Shown here piece by piece: positions 26,001 through 34,227 of a stretch of DNA of 34,787 nt. The notes under the pieces were generated by a model. That model saw nothing but the letters and a program-made list of their open reading frames with translations. It had not been told where the DNA came from and searched no databases. Position 1 is the first letter of the stretch, and each line of letters opens with the position of its first letter. Source of the stretch: Phycisphaerae bacterium (GTDB taxonomy: Bacteria; Planctomycetota; Phycisphaerae; UBA1845); contig JAJDDV010000133.1 of NCBI GenBank assembly GCA_029260135.1, forward strand, positions 1 through 34,787, written 5' to 3'. Both the position numbers and the translations under genes were made by a program.

Positions 26001-26124
26001 GATGCTCATCCGTACCGGTCGCACCGGGCCCTTCCTCGGGTGCAGCAAGTACCCGAAGTGTCGCCACAGTACACCGCTCCCAGCGGGCACCACCGCCGAG
26101 AGTCTCGCGGTTGCCGAGCCCTAG
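23086..26124 (+). CDS. topA: DNA topoisomerase I with six C-terminal zinc ribbons
   Basis: Type IA topoisomerase, 1012 residues, which relaxes negative supercoils through a 5'-phosphotyrosine link. The Toprim domain has E16 in 'LVIVESPAKAKTI' and D89, D91, E93 in 'TDLDREGE'; the catalytic tyrosine is Y374 in 'GLITYMRTDS'. From about 650 to 1000 there are six four-cysteine zinc ribbons of the form CxxC...C.yP.C, four in series, then a Pro/Gly-rich linker ('KIPDPPPPATNGG', 'NGNGRGRGK') and two more; E. coli has fewer. GTG 23086 is chosen because GGGGAAG (23074-23080) precedes it, the family start 'KALVIVESPAKAK' follows closely, and the -10 box at 22988 excludes GTG 22999. Likely first gene of a three-gene unit. 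Confidence 0.95.
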   Translation: MAKEKPSTNKALVIVESPAKAKTINKYLGSGYKVMASMGHVRDLPPSEFGVDVQENFEPLYQVLDDKKSIVRELKKAASSARQVYLATDLDREGEAIAWHLIHALGLENEDAQRVVFNEITKSAIQAAFAASHELDMDKVNAQQARRILDRIVGYQLSPLLQAKMGRGLSAGRVQSVAVRLIVERELEIRAFMPEESWRINTCLATDISDVQGQVNAWAAFLEKVKDPSSGPTAKERNAWLSKHGCVWAELIQLDGREFRPSDVSEATAAAEALGFVTEEVNESDFEPYVDKGLKTIVLRGRTDSDAAPKYTVSDLQTRRSTSKPSPPFTTATLQQAASTTMGFAPSRTMRVAQQLYEGVDVGGGEGSVGLITYMRTDSTHLSKDSVETVRGLIQSEFGEKYLPSKPNAYASKKRAQEAHEAIRPSDPTRTPESLRKSLTAEQFKLYDLIWRRFVACQMTPAQWEGTTILITAATSLGDALLKTSGRRLVFDGFTRVTRAADSGDVILPTIEPGQELAALQIDPRQQYTSPPPRYTEASLVKKMEAEGIGRPSTYAAVIQTIQDRSYVELLDKRLHPTARGELVTQKLVEHFPKILDVKFTSYMEDELDKIEEAHLDWVHVLNEFYGPFKESLDRAHVEMERARAEPSEYKCPDCGKEMVYRIGKAGRFLACSGYPECTVSRNIDREGKPIDEVIAEDPCTECGKAMVLRQSRRGPFLGCTGYPDCNFTLPADENGVPLKKVNPEDIRETCEECNAPMAVKFARGRSFLGCSGYPKCKATRPIPAGLYVEKPKPEDAGVGCDKCGRPIVIRKSRRGPFLSCSGFPRCRNAMPMEKLDHLKDLAAAGKIPDPPPPATNGGKPGNGNGRGRGKATKVDVATLGPPPEGFAWTRTGRPVVETWPEEPLTCPDCGKEATIKTGRFGPYFSCATYPKCKFTANLRGEAKKRAAVEMPMPEKPKPILTEVPCDECGERMLIRTGRTGPFLGCSKYPKCRHSTPLPAGTTAESLAVAEP

Positions 26125-26146
26125 CACAGCGGCGACAATCCCCTGC

Positions 26147-27448
26147 ATGAACGAACATCGACTGCACGGCGTTTGCGCGCTCATCCTGGGCGCGCTTTTG
26201 GCATCGATGGCGCCGGTGTCCTTCGGTCAGGAGAGACCGGCGCGGCTCATCGTTACCGGTGCCGCGGTTCTGAATCGCGCGGGCACCGGATTGCTGGAGC
26301 ATCGGAACGTCCTTGTTGAAGATGGCCGTATCAAGGAAGTCACGGCGCCGTCGCACCTTCCGGTCCCGGCAGACACGCCGCATCTCGATTTGACGGGTCT
26401 GACGTTGCTTCCGGGCCTGATCGATCTCCACTCGCACCTGTTGCTTCACCCTTACGACGAAGCCTCATGGAATGATCAGGTACTCAAAGAGTCGCTCGAA
26501 CTTCGTACGATTCGAGCGGTCGCCGCCGCGAGAGCGACGCTGGAATCCGGCTTCACGACAATGCGCGATCTGGGAACCGAGGGGGCCGGTTACGCGGATG
26601 TCGCGCTGCGCGATGCGATTCGCCAGGGAATCGTCCCCGGTCCACGCATCCTCGCTGTGACGCGTGCCATCGTGGCGACGGGATGTTACGGCCCATCCGG
26701 TTTTGACCCGCGGTGGGACGTTCCCAAAGGTGCGCAGGTCGCTGACGGTGCCGTCGGCGTGCGCCGTGTCGTTCGCGAGCAGATTGCCGCGGGTGCGGAT
26801 TGGATCAAGGTTTACGCCGACTACCGACGCAGGCCCGGCGACGATGCCACGCCGACCTTCTCGCAAGAGGAACTCAACGCGATCGTTGACGAGGCGCGAA
26901 GCGCCGGTCTTCCGGTGGCGTCCCACGCGACGACGGACGAAGCCATCCGACGCTCCATTGTTGCGGGCGTGAACACCATCGAGCACGGGTATGACGCCTC
27001 GACAGAAGTCTTGACACTCATGCGCAACCGCGACGTTGTTCTCTGCCCCACGCTCGCAGCCTCGGAAGCGATGGCCCGCTATCGCGGATGGGAGCCGGGT
27101 CAGCCGGATCATCCCCGGATCAAGCAGGCCAAGGCGATGTTCAAGCGTGCGCTCGACGCGGGCGTAACGATCGCGTGTGGGAGTGACGTCGGCGTTTTTG
27201 CGCACGGCGACAGTGCCAGAGAGATCGAGCTGATGGTCGCGTATGGCATGACCGCCAAGCGGGCGCTCCACGCCGCAACGCTTACCGCCGCAGCGGTGAT
27301 CGGAAGGCAGGACGATCTGGGTCGCATCGCACCGGGGTACGTCGCGGATCTGATTGCGGTTCGAGGCAACCCGCTCGCCGACCCAAGCGTGCTTCGGAAC
27401 CCGCTTGTCGTGATCCAAGACGGTCACCTTGCAGTGGATCGTCGTTAG
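26147..27448 (+). CDS. Secreted metal-dependent amidohydrolase (imidazolonepropionase/prolidase-like)
   Basis: A 433-residue amidohydrolase-superfamily enzyme with a signal peptide (hydrophobic 9-24, likely cut after 'PVSFG'), so exported. Metal and catalytic residues are all visible: H95 and H97 in 'GLIDLHSHL', K221 in 'DWIKVYADY' (the carboxylated-lysine position), H260 in 'VASHAT', H280 in 'TIEHGYD' and D347 in 'ACGSDVG'. This matches the group containing Xaa-Pro and Xaa-Arg dipeptidases and imidazolonepropionase-related proteins; substrate cannot be told from sequence. The ATG at 26147 is 22 bases after topA and gives the signal; the longer open frame overlaps topA and is not coding. Its stop overlaps the next start as TAGTG. 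Confidence 0.88.
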   Translation: MNEHRLHGVCALILGALLASMAPVSFGQERPARLIVTGAAVLNRAGTGLLEHRNVLVEDGRIKEVTAPSHLPVPADTPHLDLTGLTLLPGLIDLHSHLLLHPYDEASWNDQVLKESLELRTIRAVAAARATLESGFTTMRDLGTEGAGYADVALRDAIRQGIVPGPRILAVTRAIVATGCYGPSGFDPRWDVPKGAQVADGAVGVRRVVREQIAAGADWIKVYADYRRRPGDDATPTFSQEELNAIVDEARSAGLPVASHATTDEAIRRSIVAGVNTIEHGYDASTEVLTLMRNRDVVLCPTLAASEAMARYRGWEPGQPDHPRIKQAKAMFKRALDAGVTIACGSDVGVFAHGDSAREIELMVAYGMTAKRALHAATLTAAAVIGRQDDLGRIAPGYVADLIAVRGNPLADPSVLRNPLVVIQDGHLAVDRR

Positions 27449-28401
27449 TGTTTTTCGAGGCCTATGTCGGTCCCGCGGCGGGCGTCGCGACGTCCATGCT
27501 CTGGACCGCCACGTCGCTGCTCTTCACCGCGGCCGGCCGGCGCATCGGTGCGACGCTGGTCAACGCGTCGCGCATCGGCGCGGCCATTGTCCTGCTCGGT
27601 GTCACGCACTGGCTTTATCACGGCGTGTGGATTCCCGAGGGACAGGTCGAGCAGTTCACCCTGTTGGCGATCTCGGGCATTGTCGGACTCACCATCGGCG
27701 ATCAGGCGCTGTTCGTTTCCTTTGTCGACATCGGCCCGCGATTGGCCATTCTGATCATGACGACTTCTCCGCTTGTAGCCGCTGTGCTTGGATGGTCGTT
27801 CCTGGGAGAGTCCCTCGATCTGTCGCCTTGTGCAGGCATTGTCATCACGCTCGCCGGGGTTGGATGGGTCATTATGGAGCGACCGAAGGGTGAGTCCGTC
27901 GGACGCACTCCGCATCGAACGCGCGGGCTGATCCTGGCCGGCGTCGGCGCCGTCTGCCAAGCCGTCGGACTACTGCTCACGAAACAGGGAATGGGTCATG
28001 GCTGGCTTCCAGAGGACCAGCGTATGGATCCGCAGGCGGCCACGCTTGTTCGCATGGTCGCCGCCGGCGTGGGGATGATCCCGATTGTGATGGTCATGCA
28101 CTATCGCGAGCGCAAGCGCAGGAGTCTCGCGCTTCCAGGCCCCCGCGCCGGCGTCATGCGCTCGGGTCTGATTTTCGCGGGTCTCGGATCGATCGTCGGT
28201 CCGTACCTGGGCGTTTGGATGTCACTGGTGGCGGTGGATCGCGCGCCGATGGGTATTGCTCAGACACTGTGCTCACTCACCCCTGTGTTCATTTTGCCCT
28301 GTGTCGCCATTCTGCATAAAGACCGCATCACGATCCGGGCGGCCGTCGGGGCATTCATTGCCGTTGGGGGCTCGACGCTGCTGTTCTTCCAGTCGCCGTA
28401 G
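27448..28401 (+). CDS. EamA/DMT-family transporter
   Basis: A 317-residue integral membrane protein with about ten hydrophobic helices in two EamA repeats (about 5-145 and 165-315). Each half ends in the typical strongly hydrophobic pair: 'IVITLAGVGWVIM' after 'LGESLDLSPCAGI' and 'AAVGAFIAVGGSTLLFF' after 'HKDRITIR'. Family members export or import small metabolites; the substrate is unknown. The start is GTG 27448, whose first base is the last base of the preceding stop codon (TAGTG), strongly suggesting translational coupling with the amidohydrolase. One idea is that they handle the same substrate, but this is inference from gene order only. Confidence 0.88.
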   Translation: MFFEAYVGPAAGVATSMLWTATSLLFTAAGRRIGATLVNASRIGAAIVLLGVTHWLYHGVWIPEGQVEQFTLLAISGIVGLTIGDQALFVSFVDIGPRLAILIMTTSPLVAAVLGWSFLGESLDLSPCAGIVITLAGVGWVIMERPKGESVGRTPHRTRGLILAGVGAVCQAVGLLLTKQGMGHGWLPEDQRMDPQAATLVRMVAAGVGMIPIVMVMHYRERKRRSLALPGPRAGVMRSGLIFAGLGSIVGPYLGVWMSLVAVDRAPMGIAQTLCSLTPVFILPCVAILHKDRITIRAAVGAFIAVGGSTLLFFQSP

Positions 28402-28739
28402 GAACGCCGGTGGATCGACAAGCCGTCGCCGCCGTCGACAGGTGACCACGGCAAGGAAGCGCCACGGCAGGTGGAGCCGCCCAGCGCCCATATTATCGGG
28501 CGTCAGTGGGTTCGTTTGGAAATACCGTTTTTTTTTCCATGAAGGTGTCACCATGTGGCACTTTTGGGAGGAAGGATGTAATCGAGTGGTACGTGCGAAT
28601 CGCACCGGACACGCCGGGCGCTGTCTTGGGGCGCACGGAGCGAACGGATTCACATGCTCTGGGGCATTGGCATGCTGGTTGCGAGGCGACACGGGCATGG
28701 TCGATCATCTCCTGTTCATAGAACGTCGGCAGTGATCGG
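28402..28739. other. Intergenic stretch with a hairpin and a T9 run
   Basis: The 338-bp gap after the EamA gene holds the interrupted hairpin at 28480-28510 and a run of nine T at 28528-28536, very unusual in such GC-rich DNA. The frames have no recognisable protein motif. The right part may be decayed coding sequence belonging to the dockerin gene remnant that follows. Confidence 0.5.
28480..28510 (+). terminator. Interrupted hairpin, candidate terminator of the topA-amidohydrolase-EamA unit
   Basis: CCCA-g-CGCCC pairs with GGGCG-tcag-TGGG around an eight-base loop, nine base pairs in total. A T9 run lies 17 bases beyond, too far for a standard intrinsic terminator, but no gene on this strand follows closely. 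Confidence 0.35.
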
Positions 28740-29156
28740 TTGGATGTTGTCGCGTGGCGAGCGCCGTCGTTGCAGGATTACCCAACTCCGTCCCCATCCT
28801 TGCTGCGCAAGAATGGGGGAAGCCCGTGCGTGGATGCGGGGAGCGACACGGCGACCAACCTAAGTCTCGATACGATGACGACACGGAGCGACGACGGCGG
28901 GGACACCGGCATCGTCGACATGGGCTACCATTACCCGATCACGGGAAGGGCGCTGGTCATGGGCGATGATGACCGCGACGGTGTGCTCGATCTGGCCGAC
29001 TTCGCCCATCTGCAGGCGTGCTTCACCGGATCGGGGCCCGCGGACGCGTCACCGTTCTGCCGGATCTTCGACTTCGAGTTCGACCAAGATGTCGACCTTG
29101 ATGATTTGAGCGTGTTCGCGAAGGCGAGCGGCGGCACCGTCGAGGGGGACAGGTAA
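28740..29156 (+). pseudogene. 3' remnant of a secreted beta-helix protein with dockerin-like tail
   Basis: The frame gives 138 residues. 'GGSPCVDAGSD' and 'DTGIVDMGYHYPI' are the typical last rung of parallel beta-helix (right-handed) secreted proteins. They are followed by a dockerin-like pair of Ca-binding loops, 'GDDDRDGVLDLADFAHLQAC' and 'FDQDVDLDDLSVFAKASGG'. Full proteins of this kind run to several hundred residues with a signal peptide; here neither exists and an in-frame stop lies at 28719-28721. The only start available is TTG 28740 without a ribosome-binding site. I read it as the truncated 3' end of a decayed gene; an upstream frameshift cannot be excluded. Convergent with the small membrane protein gene. 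Confidence 0.6.
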
Positions 29157-29177
29157 CCATCGACGGTGACCGACCTC

Positions 29178-29540
29178 TCAGATCGGTTGCTGGAAGCGGA
29201 GCATCAGGAACGCCAGGAGAAGGACCAGGTCGACGGTGGCAATCAGACCACCGACGAAGAACCCGATCCACGAGCGTGTGGGTCGGTCGTTGCGGCGCTG
29301 GCCGGCGCTACTGAGGCCCAGCAGAAAAGCGATCGCCGACGGCGCCAACGACGCGATCAAACAAACGAGAAAGGCGGGGAAGAAGTAGCTGTCGCCGCGG
29401 TAGACGACCTGGCCTAGCTCGTGGTGATAGTTGCGGACGAGAAGATAGGCCCCGGCGACGCAGGGGCAAACTGAAATCAGGGCGAGGGCGAAGGCGGTCT
29501 TCGCCTGCACGTCAAATCGCCTCAGTTTCGACAGCCCCAT
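29178..29540 (-). CDS. Small three-helix membrane protein, unknown function
   Basis: A 120-residue protein with three hydrophobic helices (about 15-36, 51-75, 90-113). Between the first two is a polar loop with 'RNYHHELGQVVYRGDSYFF'. The ATG at 29540 has GGAG seven bases upstream, which supports real translation. I do not recognise the family; it resembles small uncharacterised planctomycete membrane proteins. It lies downstream of trkH on the same strand, separated by a hairpin, so it is probably not in the Trk operon. Confidence 0.65.
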   Translation of the reverse strand: MGLSKLRRFDVQAKTAFALALISVCPCVAGAYLLVRNYHHELGQVVYRGDSYFFPAFLVCLIASLAPSAIAFLLGLSSAGQRRNDRPTRSWIGFFVGGLIATVDLVLLLAFLMLRFQQPI

Positions 29541-29624
29541 GATGGCGCTCCGCGTACCCGTGCGAACTCGACCGACACTGGCGTTTCTATCGGCAGCTCA
29601 GCGCACGGACCCCAACCGTTTCGA

Positions 29625-29643
29625 GCCCAGATGCCGTCTGGGC
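29625..29643 (-). terminator. Hairpin after trkH, candidate terminator
   Basis: GCCCAGA (29625-29631) and TCTGGGC (29637-29643) pair perfectly around a five-base loop, 13 bases after the trkH stop on the minus strand. No T-run follows, so termination would be weak or assisted. Confidence 0.4.
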
Positions 29644-29656
29644 CCGATCGTCAAGG

Positions 29657-31210
29657 TCACTCCTCCCGCCAGAACTTCGGCGAGAGCAGAGCGACCACCG
29701 TAAACACCTCCAACCGGCCCAGCAACATCAGGATGCTCATAACGATCTTGCTCGGGTCGCTGAACCCGGCGAAATTCTGCGTGGGGCCCACCTTTGCGAG
29801 ACCCGGACCGATGTTGTTCAGCGTGGCGGCCGCGGCGGTGGCGGCGCTGGTGATGTCGAGTTCCGACGACGACTCGAAGAACATAAGCAGCGAGGTTCCC
29901 AGGCAGAACAACACCGCAATGCCCAGAAGGTAGACGATCGTGTTGAGCTTCAGATCGGCGTCGATCACGGCCTTTCCGATCCGGACCGGTCGAACCACCT
30001 TAGGCCGATAGGCGTGCTCGATCTCCGCCCAGAGCACTTTGGCTACGATCATGATCCGCACGACCTTGATCCCGCCGCCCGTCGAGCCTGCGGAACCACC
30101 GATGAACATCAGCGTCAAGAGAACCGCTTTCGCCACAAATCCCCATTGATCGAAATCGGTAGTACAGAAACCGGTGGTCGTCTGAAGTGAAACCACCTGA
30201 AAGGCGGCGTCATGCACGTTCGCCGCGACGCTCGGCGCCGGAGTTTGCGCTGACGGTGCCGGCGCGCGGAGCGAGAGACTGATCGTCACAATCACCGTGG
30301 CCACCAGTAAGACGCCCAAGTAAACCCGCAGCTCCGGGTCCTTCCGCACGGCTCGCCACTGGCGCTGGAGCAACTTGTGATAGAGCGCGAAATTGATCCC
30401 CGCGAAGATCATGAAGACGATCACCACAATCTGAACGGCCGAAGAATAGGGTCCCATGCTGGCGTCTTGCGTGCCGAAACCGCCGGTTGCCAGCGTGGCG
30501 AAGGTGTGGCAGGCGGCGTCGAACCAGCCCATCCCGCAGGTTTTCAGCACAAGGATCTCGATAACGGTGAGCCCCGAGTAGATCAGCCAGAGGACCCTGG
30601 CGGTGTCCTGGATTCTGGGCGTCACGCCGTCGGGCGACGGCCCGGGTGCTTCGATCCGATAGACGCGACGACTCCCACCGCCGAGCATGGGAAGAACGGC
30701 CACGAAAAGAACGACAATCCCCAACCCGCCCAGCCACTGCGTCAGCGCCCGCCACAACAGCAGACTCCGCGGAAGCGTGCTCAGCGCAGATACCACCGTC
30801 GAACCCGTCGTCGTCAGACCGCTCATCGCCTCGAAATAACAGTTGATGTATCTGTCAAAGGCATGTACGGCGACGGGTGTCAGCTCGGTAGCATCGACAC
30901 GTAGGGTCGCCCAGATTCGAAACGGGATGGCCGCGACCGCCGCCGCAACCAGCCAACTGGCGGCGACCAGCAGGAACGCTTCGCGCTGCCCGAGCAGGCT
31001 TCCCGGTCGCCGTCCCGCCCGAACAAGGACGCCGCCGCAAGCGGCACTGAATCCGGCCGTGATCAACAGCGCAGCCAGATCGCCTCCGGCCTTGGGACCG
31101 CCGGTCCAGCGCTCGTAGGCGGCAAACACCGCGACAGAAGCGATGACAGCGCTCAGCACGAGCAGCAAGAGCCCGAGGTTGCGAAGGACGACGCGGATTT
31201 CCAGCTTCAT
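29657..31210 (-). CDS. trkH: Trk-type potassium uptake channel subunit TrkH
   Basis: The pore subunit of the Trk system, 517 residues. Four selectivity-filter loops are seen in order: 'GLTTTGST' (131-138), 'LATGGFGT' (240-247), 'LQTTTGFCT' (342-350) and 'TLNNIGPGL' (463-471), each between helix pairs, with the glycines that line the K+ pathway. 'GGSAGSTGGGIK' (371-382) is the family's flexible gate loop. ATG 31210 overlaps the trkA stop as ATGA, so translation is coupled; a longer in-frame start lies inside trkA antisense sequence and is rejected. Confidence 0.95.
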   Translation of the reverse strand: MKLEIRVVLRNLGLLLLVLSAVIASVAVFAAYERWTGGPKAGGDLAALLITAGFSAACGGVLVRAGRRPGSLLGQREAFLLVAASWLVAAAVAAIPFRIWATLRVDATELTPVAVHAFDRYINCYFEAMSGLTTTGSTVVSALSTLPRSLLLWRALTQWLGGLGIVVLFVAVLPMLGGGSRRVYRIEAPGPSPDGVTPRIQDTARVLWLIYSGLTVIEILVLKTCGMGWFDAACHTFATLATGGFGTQDASMGPYSSAVQIVVIVFMIFAGINFALYHKLLQRQWRAVRKDPELRVYLGVLLVATVIVTISLSLRAPAPSAQTPAPSVAANVHDAAFQVVSLQTTTGFCTTDFDQWGFVAKAVLLTLMFIGGSAGSTGGGIKVVRIMIVAKVLWAEIEHAYRPKVVRPVRIGKAVIDADLKLNTIVYLLGIAVLFCLGTSLLMFFESSSELDITSAATAAAATLNNIGPGLAKVGPTQNFAGFSDPSKIVMSILMLLGRLEVFTVVALLSPKFWREE

Positions 31211-32547
31211 TTGGTCACGAAGAGCTTGCGAAGATCGTCGGCGATGTCGTTGGGGCCGATCACGAGAATCGCATCCCCGGCGACAATCTGGTCTTCCGCA
31301 CCGGGAACGTGCGCTCGGCCGTCGCGCCGGATCGCGGCGATCATCGACTGGGCCGGCATTTTGATGTTCCGCAGTTCGTTTCCGATGATTTTCGCCCGTT
31401 TCGAAGGAAAGAGTTCGTACACCGTGGCTGCGCCGTCCGCAAACGTCGCAAGGGAACGGATCGGGCCGGTATCGATCAGATGAAGAATCGCCTTCACGGC
31501 ATCGGCGCGAGGGCTGAACGCATGGTCGATCCCAACGTGCGGAAGCAGGTGCAGGTATTTCGCTCGCTGTACCACAGCGATCGACGCTTTCACGCCCTGC
31601 GCCTTGGCCTGCGCACAAGCGAGGATGTTCCGTTCGTCTTCCGGCGTGACCGCCACGAAGGCATCGACCTTGCCGAGATGCTCATCCGCCGACGTCGCTG
31701 AGTCCGTGGGGTCGGCGTCGATGATCGTCACGTGGCTGAGCTTCTCGGACAGCTCTTCGGCGCGTTCTCGCTTGGGAACGAAGAGGCGAACGGAGAACAC
31801 CCGACTCTTCAAGGCTCGGCAAAGCCAAACCGCCGTCGTCGTCCCCCCCATGATCGCGATATGGATACGTTTCTCTCGATCCTTCGCGAAGAGCTTCCGC
31901 GCCGCCTCGAACGACTTCGTCTCGCCGATGAGCGTAACGTGGTCCCCCTCGCCCAGCGTCGTCTTCGCATCCGCCAGCGACGCCTGCTCCTCGCGTTCCA
32001 CCGTCGCGACGCGGGCACTGGCAGGTATCACCAGCTCGGAGAGCATCTTTCCCACCGCCGGCGCGCTGGCATCGACTGGAAAACGCTGCATCAGAAGCTC
32101 GCCCCGCGCAAATTCCTCGAGTGCAATAGAGCCGGGATTGCGAATCGTCCGGGCGATGGCCAGCGAGGTTCGATGCTCCGGGCAGATCAGCTCATCGATG
32201 CCGAGCTGCTGCGCATACGACGTACCGCGCATCGCGAAGTAAGCCGTGTGATGCGCCCGCACAAACGTCTTCTTCGCTCCGGCGGCCTTGGCGACCGACG
32301 CCGCCAGCAGGTTGATTTCGTCGACCTGTGTCGTGGCGATCATCAGATCGCACTTCTCGACGCCGGCATCGCGAAGAACAGAGAAATGACTGCAGTGCCC
32401 CACCAACGTTCGAAGGTCGAGCGTATCGCTCAGCGCGCGAAGGCGCTGCTCCGAAAGGTCGATCACGGTAACGTTGTGGCCGTCCGCGGAGAGCACCTCC
32501 GCAGCGTGACCGCCCACTTCGCCCGCACCTGCAACAATCACGTTCAT
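31207..32547 (-). CDS. trkA: Trk potassium uptake regulatory subunit TrkA
   Basis: Cytosolic ring-forming regulator of TrkH, 446 residues, with two tandem RCK units. The first nucleotide-binding fold starts 'VIVAGAGEVGGHAAEVL' (3-19) with acidic D30 in 'TVIDLSE'; the second begins near 228 at 'IHIAIMGGTTTAVWLCRAL', where the glycine motif is less canonical (GGTTTA). RCK_C halves follow each (about 140-215 and 365-446). NAD(H) or ATP binding gates the pore. Located immediately upstream of trkH with a 4-bp overlap, forming a two-gene operon. Confidence 0.94.
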   Translation of the reverse strand: MNVIVAGAGEVGGHAAEVLSADGHNVTVIDLSEQRLRALSDTLDLRTLVGHCSHFSVLRDAGVEKCDLMIATTQVDEINLLAASVAKAAGAKKTFVRAHHTAYFAMRGTSYAQQLGIDELICPEHRTSLAIARTIRNPGSIALEEFARGELLMQRFPVDASAPAVGKMLSELVIPASARVATVEREEQASLADAKTTLGEGDHVTLIGETKSFEAARKLFAKDREKRIHIAIMGGTTTAVWLCRALKSRVFSVRLFVPKRERAEELSEKLSHVTIIDADPTDSATSADEHLGKVDAFVAVTPEDERNILACAQAKAQGVKASIAVVQRAKYLHLLPHVGIDHAFSPRADAVKAILHLIDTGPIRSLATFADGAATVYELFPSKRAKIIGNELRNIKMPAQSMIAAIRRDGRAHVPGAEDQIVAGDAILVIGPNDIADDLRKLFVTK

Positions 32548-32649
32548 GGTATCGGTTCCGCGCCTACGCCGGAGGAATGATACCGGGTCCGAAGCGATGC
32601 GACCAGACGAAACCCCTTCAGGCCCTCACACGCCGCGGCGACTCACGCC

Positions 32650-33891
32650 CTAGACCGCTTGAAGGACACTGGCCGCCGATCGGATGTCTTCCACGCGATC
32701 CGTGTTTTCCCACGTGAACCCATCGCCGGACCGGCCGAAATGACCATGACGGGCCGTCTCGAAGTAGATCGGACGGCGGAGATTGAGGTAGTCGATGATC
32801 GCACCCGGCGTGAGCGCGAAGACATCGCGAATGATGCGTTCGAGACTCGCAGTGGGTAGATCTGACGTCCCGGCGCAATCGACCGACACACTGACCGGTT
32901 CAGCCACACCGATGGCATAAGCGAGCTGCACCTCGCACTGCTTGGCCAGTCCGGCGGCGACAATGTTCTTGGCGATGTGTCGTGCCATGTACGTGGCAGA
33001 ACGGTCGACCTTTGTCGGGTCCTTCCCGGAAAACGCACCACCGCCGTGACGGCCGCGCCCGCCGTACGTGTCGACGATGATTTTCCGACCGGTCAAACCG
33101 GAATCACCATGGGGACCGCCAATGACGAATCGCCCCGTCGGATTGATGTGCATGATCGGCGTGTCGGAGGCAAACTGCGGGCATTCCTGCTCGATGATCG
33201 GGCGAATGACCTTATCGACGAGGCTGCGCTTGGCCTCATCGCTCATCAGATCCGTCGCCGGATCGATCGCACATTCGGTGTGCTGCGTGGAAATGACGAC
33301 GGTGTGCAACCCGACGGGAACGCCACCCTCATAGCGCACCGTCACCTGCGATTTCGAGTCCGGGCGAAGCCAATCGATCTCCCCCGCCTCTCGAACGTGG
33401 GCCATTTTCTCAACCAGGCGATGCGCAAGCTGGATCGGAAGAGGCATCAGCGATTCCGTCTCATCGCATGCAAAACCGAACATTAATCCCTGGTCGCCGG
33501 CACCTTGCTGCCGATGAAGACCCTGTCCCTCGGTCACGCCGACGGAGATATCCTGCGACTGGCTGTGCAACGCGCGTAGCACCGCACAACTCCGATAGTC
33601 GAATCCGACGGTCGGATCGTCATAGCCGATCTTCCGAATGGCTTGGCGAACCGTATCCTCCACGCGCCCGAGCGAATCGCTGGCGGCTTGATTATGAACG
33701 GTCACCTCACCCGCGACCACGACCAACCCGGTCGTCGTGAGGGTCTCCACCGCCGCGCGAGCCTGGGGGTCGCACGCAAGAAGACTATCGAGCACGGCGT
33801 CGGAAATCTGGTCCGCGACCTTATCCGGGTGGCCCATCGAGACCGATTCCGACGTGAAAAGATGTGCCGAGTCTGCCTGAGAATGTGGCAC
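32650..33891 (-). CDS. metK: S-adenosylmethionine synthase
   Basis: Makes SAM from methionine and ATP. The 413 residues include all signatures: '[18 protein letters not shown]' (18-35), the '[12 protein letters not shown]' hexapeptide region (130-141) and the P-loop '[16 protein letters not shown]' (283-298). The start is GTG 33891, which begins just ahead of 'HLFTSESVS' and has an excellent AAGGAGG six bases upstream, so the weak codon is well supported. No recognisable SAM riboswitch is in the 336-bp upstream region. SAM is used in this window by RsmA, and its by-product MTA by MtnP. Confidence 0.97.
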   Translation of the reverse strand: MPHSQADSAHLFTSESVSMGHPDKVADQISDAVLDSLLACDPQARAAVETLTTTGLVVVAGEVTVHNQAASDSLGRVEDTVRQAIRKIGYDDPTVGFDYRSCAVLRALHSQSQDISVGVTEGQGLHRQQGAGDQGLMFGFACDETESLMPLPIQLAHRLVEKMAHVREAGEIDWLRPDSKSQVTVRYEGGVPVGLHTVVISTQHTECAIDPATDLMSDEAKRSLVDKVIRPIIEQECPQFASDTPIMHINPTGRFVIGGPHGDSGLTGRKIIVDTYGGRGRHGGGAFSGKDPTKVDRSATYMARHIAKNIVAAGLAKQCEVQLAYAIGVAEPVSVSVDCAGTSDLPTASLERIIRDVFALTPGAIIDYLNLRRPIYFETARHGHFGRSGDGFTWENTDRVEDIRSAASVLQAV

Positions 33892-33897
33892 GATGTG

Positions 33898-33904
33898 CCT
33901 CCTT
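33898..33904 (-). promoter_or_regulatory. Strong Shine-Dalgarno deciding the metK GTG start
   Basis: AAGGAGG on the minus strand is a near-perfect match to the 16S anti-SD end and is six bases from GTG 33891. It is the strongest such site I saw in a window where most genes have weak ones, suggesting high expression of metK. Confidence 0.75.
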
Positions 33905-34012
33905 CGTGAGTCAATCCAACGGAAATCCGAGCCGGGCAGCCCTCAGAACCTCAAAGGCGGGACGGACGCCAACTGCGGCCCGCCCAGCGCCCCGTGTCCA
34001 GGGTGCAGAACC

Positions 34013-34041
34013 ATGCTACGCGACGATTCACGACGTCGCAA
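34013..34041 (-). promoter_or_regulatory. Candidate metK promoter
   Basis: On the minus strand TTGCGA (34041-34036) and TAGCAT (34018-34013) are 17 bases apart, four of six matches each. The predicted leader would be about 115 bases. Weak evidence; chosen only because spacing is exact and position sensible. Confidence 0.22.
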
Positions 34042-34227
34042 CCTGTATGAGCCAAGTGTATATCGACGCGGTCGTGAACCTCATGCAGACCCGTCGTCCG
34101 AGAGGAACGGCGATCAAGGCGAGTCCGATCGACGTTTGCGGGTGGACCCGTCGTTTTCGGACGCGCGCCGTCTCGATACGCTACACCGCACCGATCTTCG
34201 CATCGTTCGACCGGGTACCGATTGAAC

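Larger units (their letters stand above)
33892..34227. other. metK upstream region, no gene
   Basis: 336 bp between metK and the MobA-like gene. It contains the metK ribosome-binding site, a possible promoter at 34013-34041, a hairpin GCGACG/CGTCGC (34020-34025 with 34034-34039), and a 12-mer, GGGACGGACGCC (33959-33970), also found in the tandem repeat at 71-82 and 221-232. I searched by eye on the minus strand for SAM-I, SAM-II and SAH aptamer cores and found none. Confidence 0.6.

Noticed and set aside
25904..26146. Longer N-terminus for the amidohydrolase overlapping topA
   Set aside because: The extra 81 residues are Arg/Ser/Pro-rich antiframe sequence within topA, and the ATG at 26147 opens a clean signal peptide.
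33892..34227. SAM riboswitch upstream of metK
   Set aside because: I read the minus strand for SAM-I, SAM-II and SAH core motifs and none fits.
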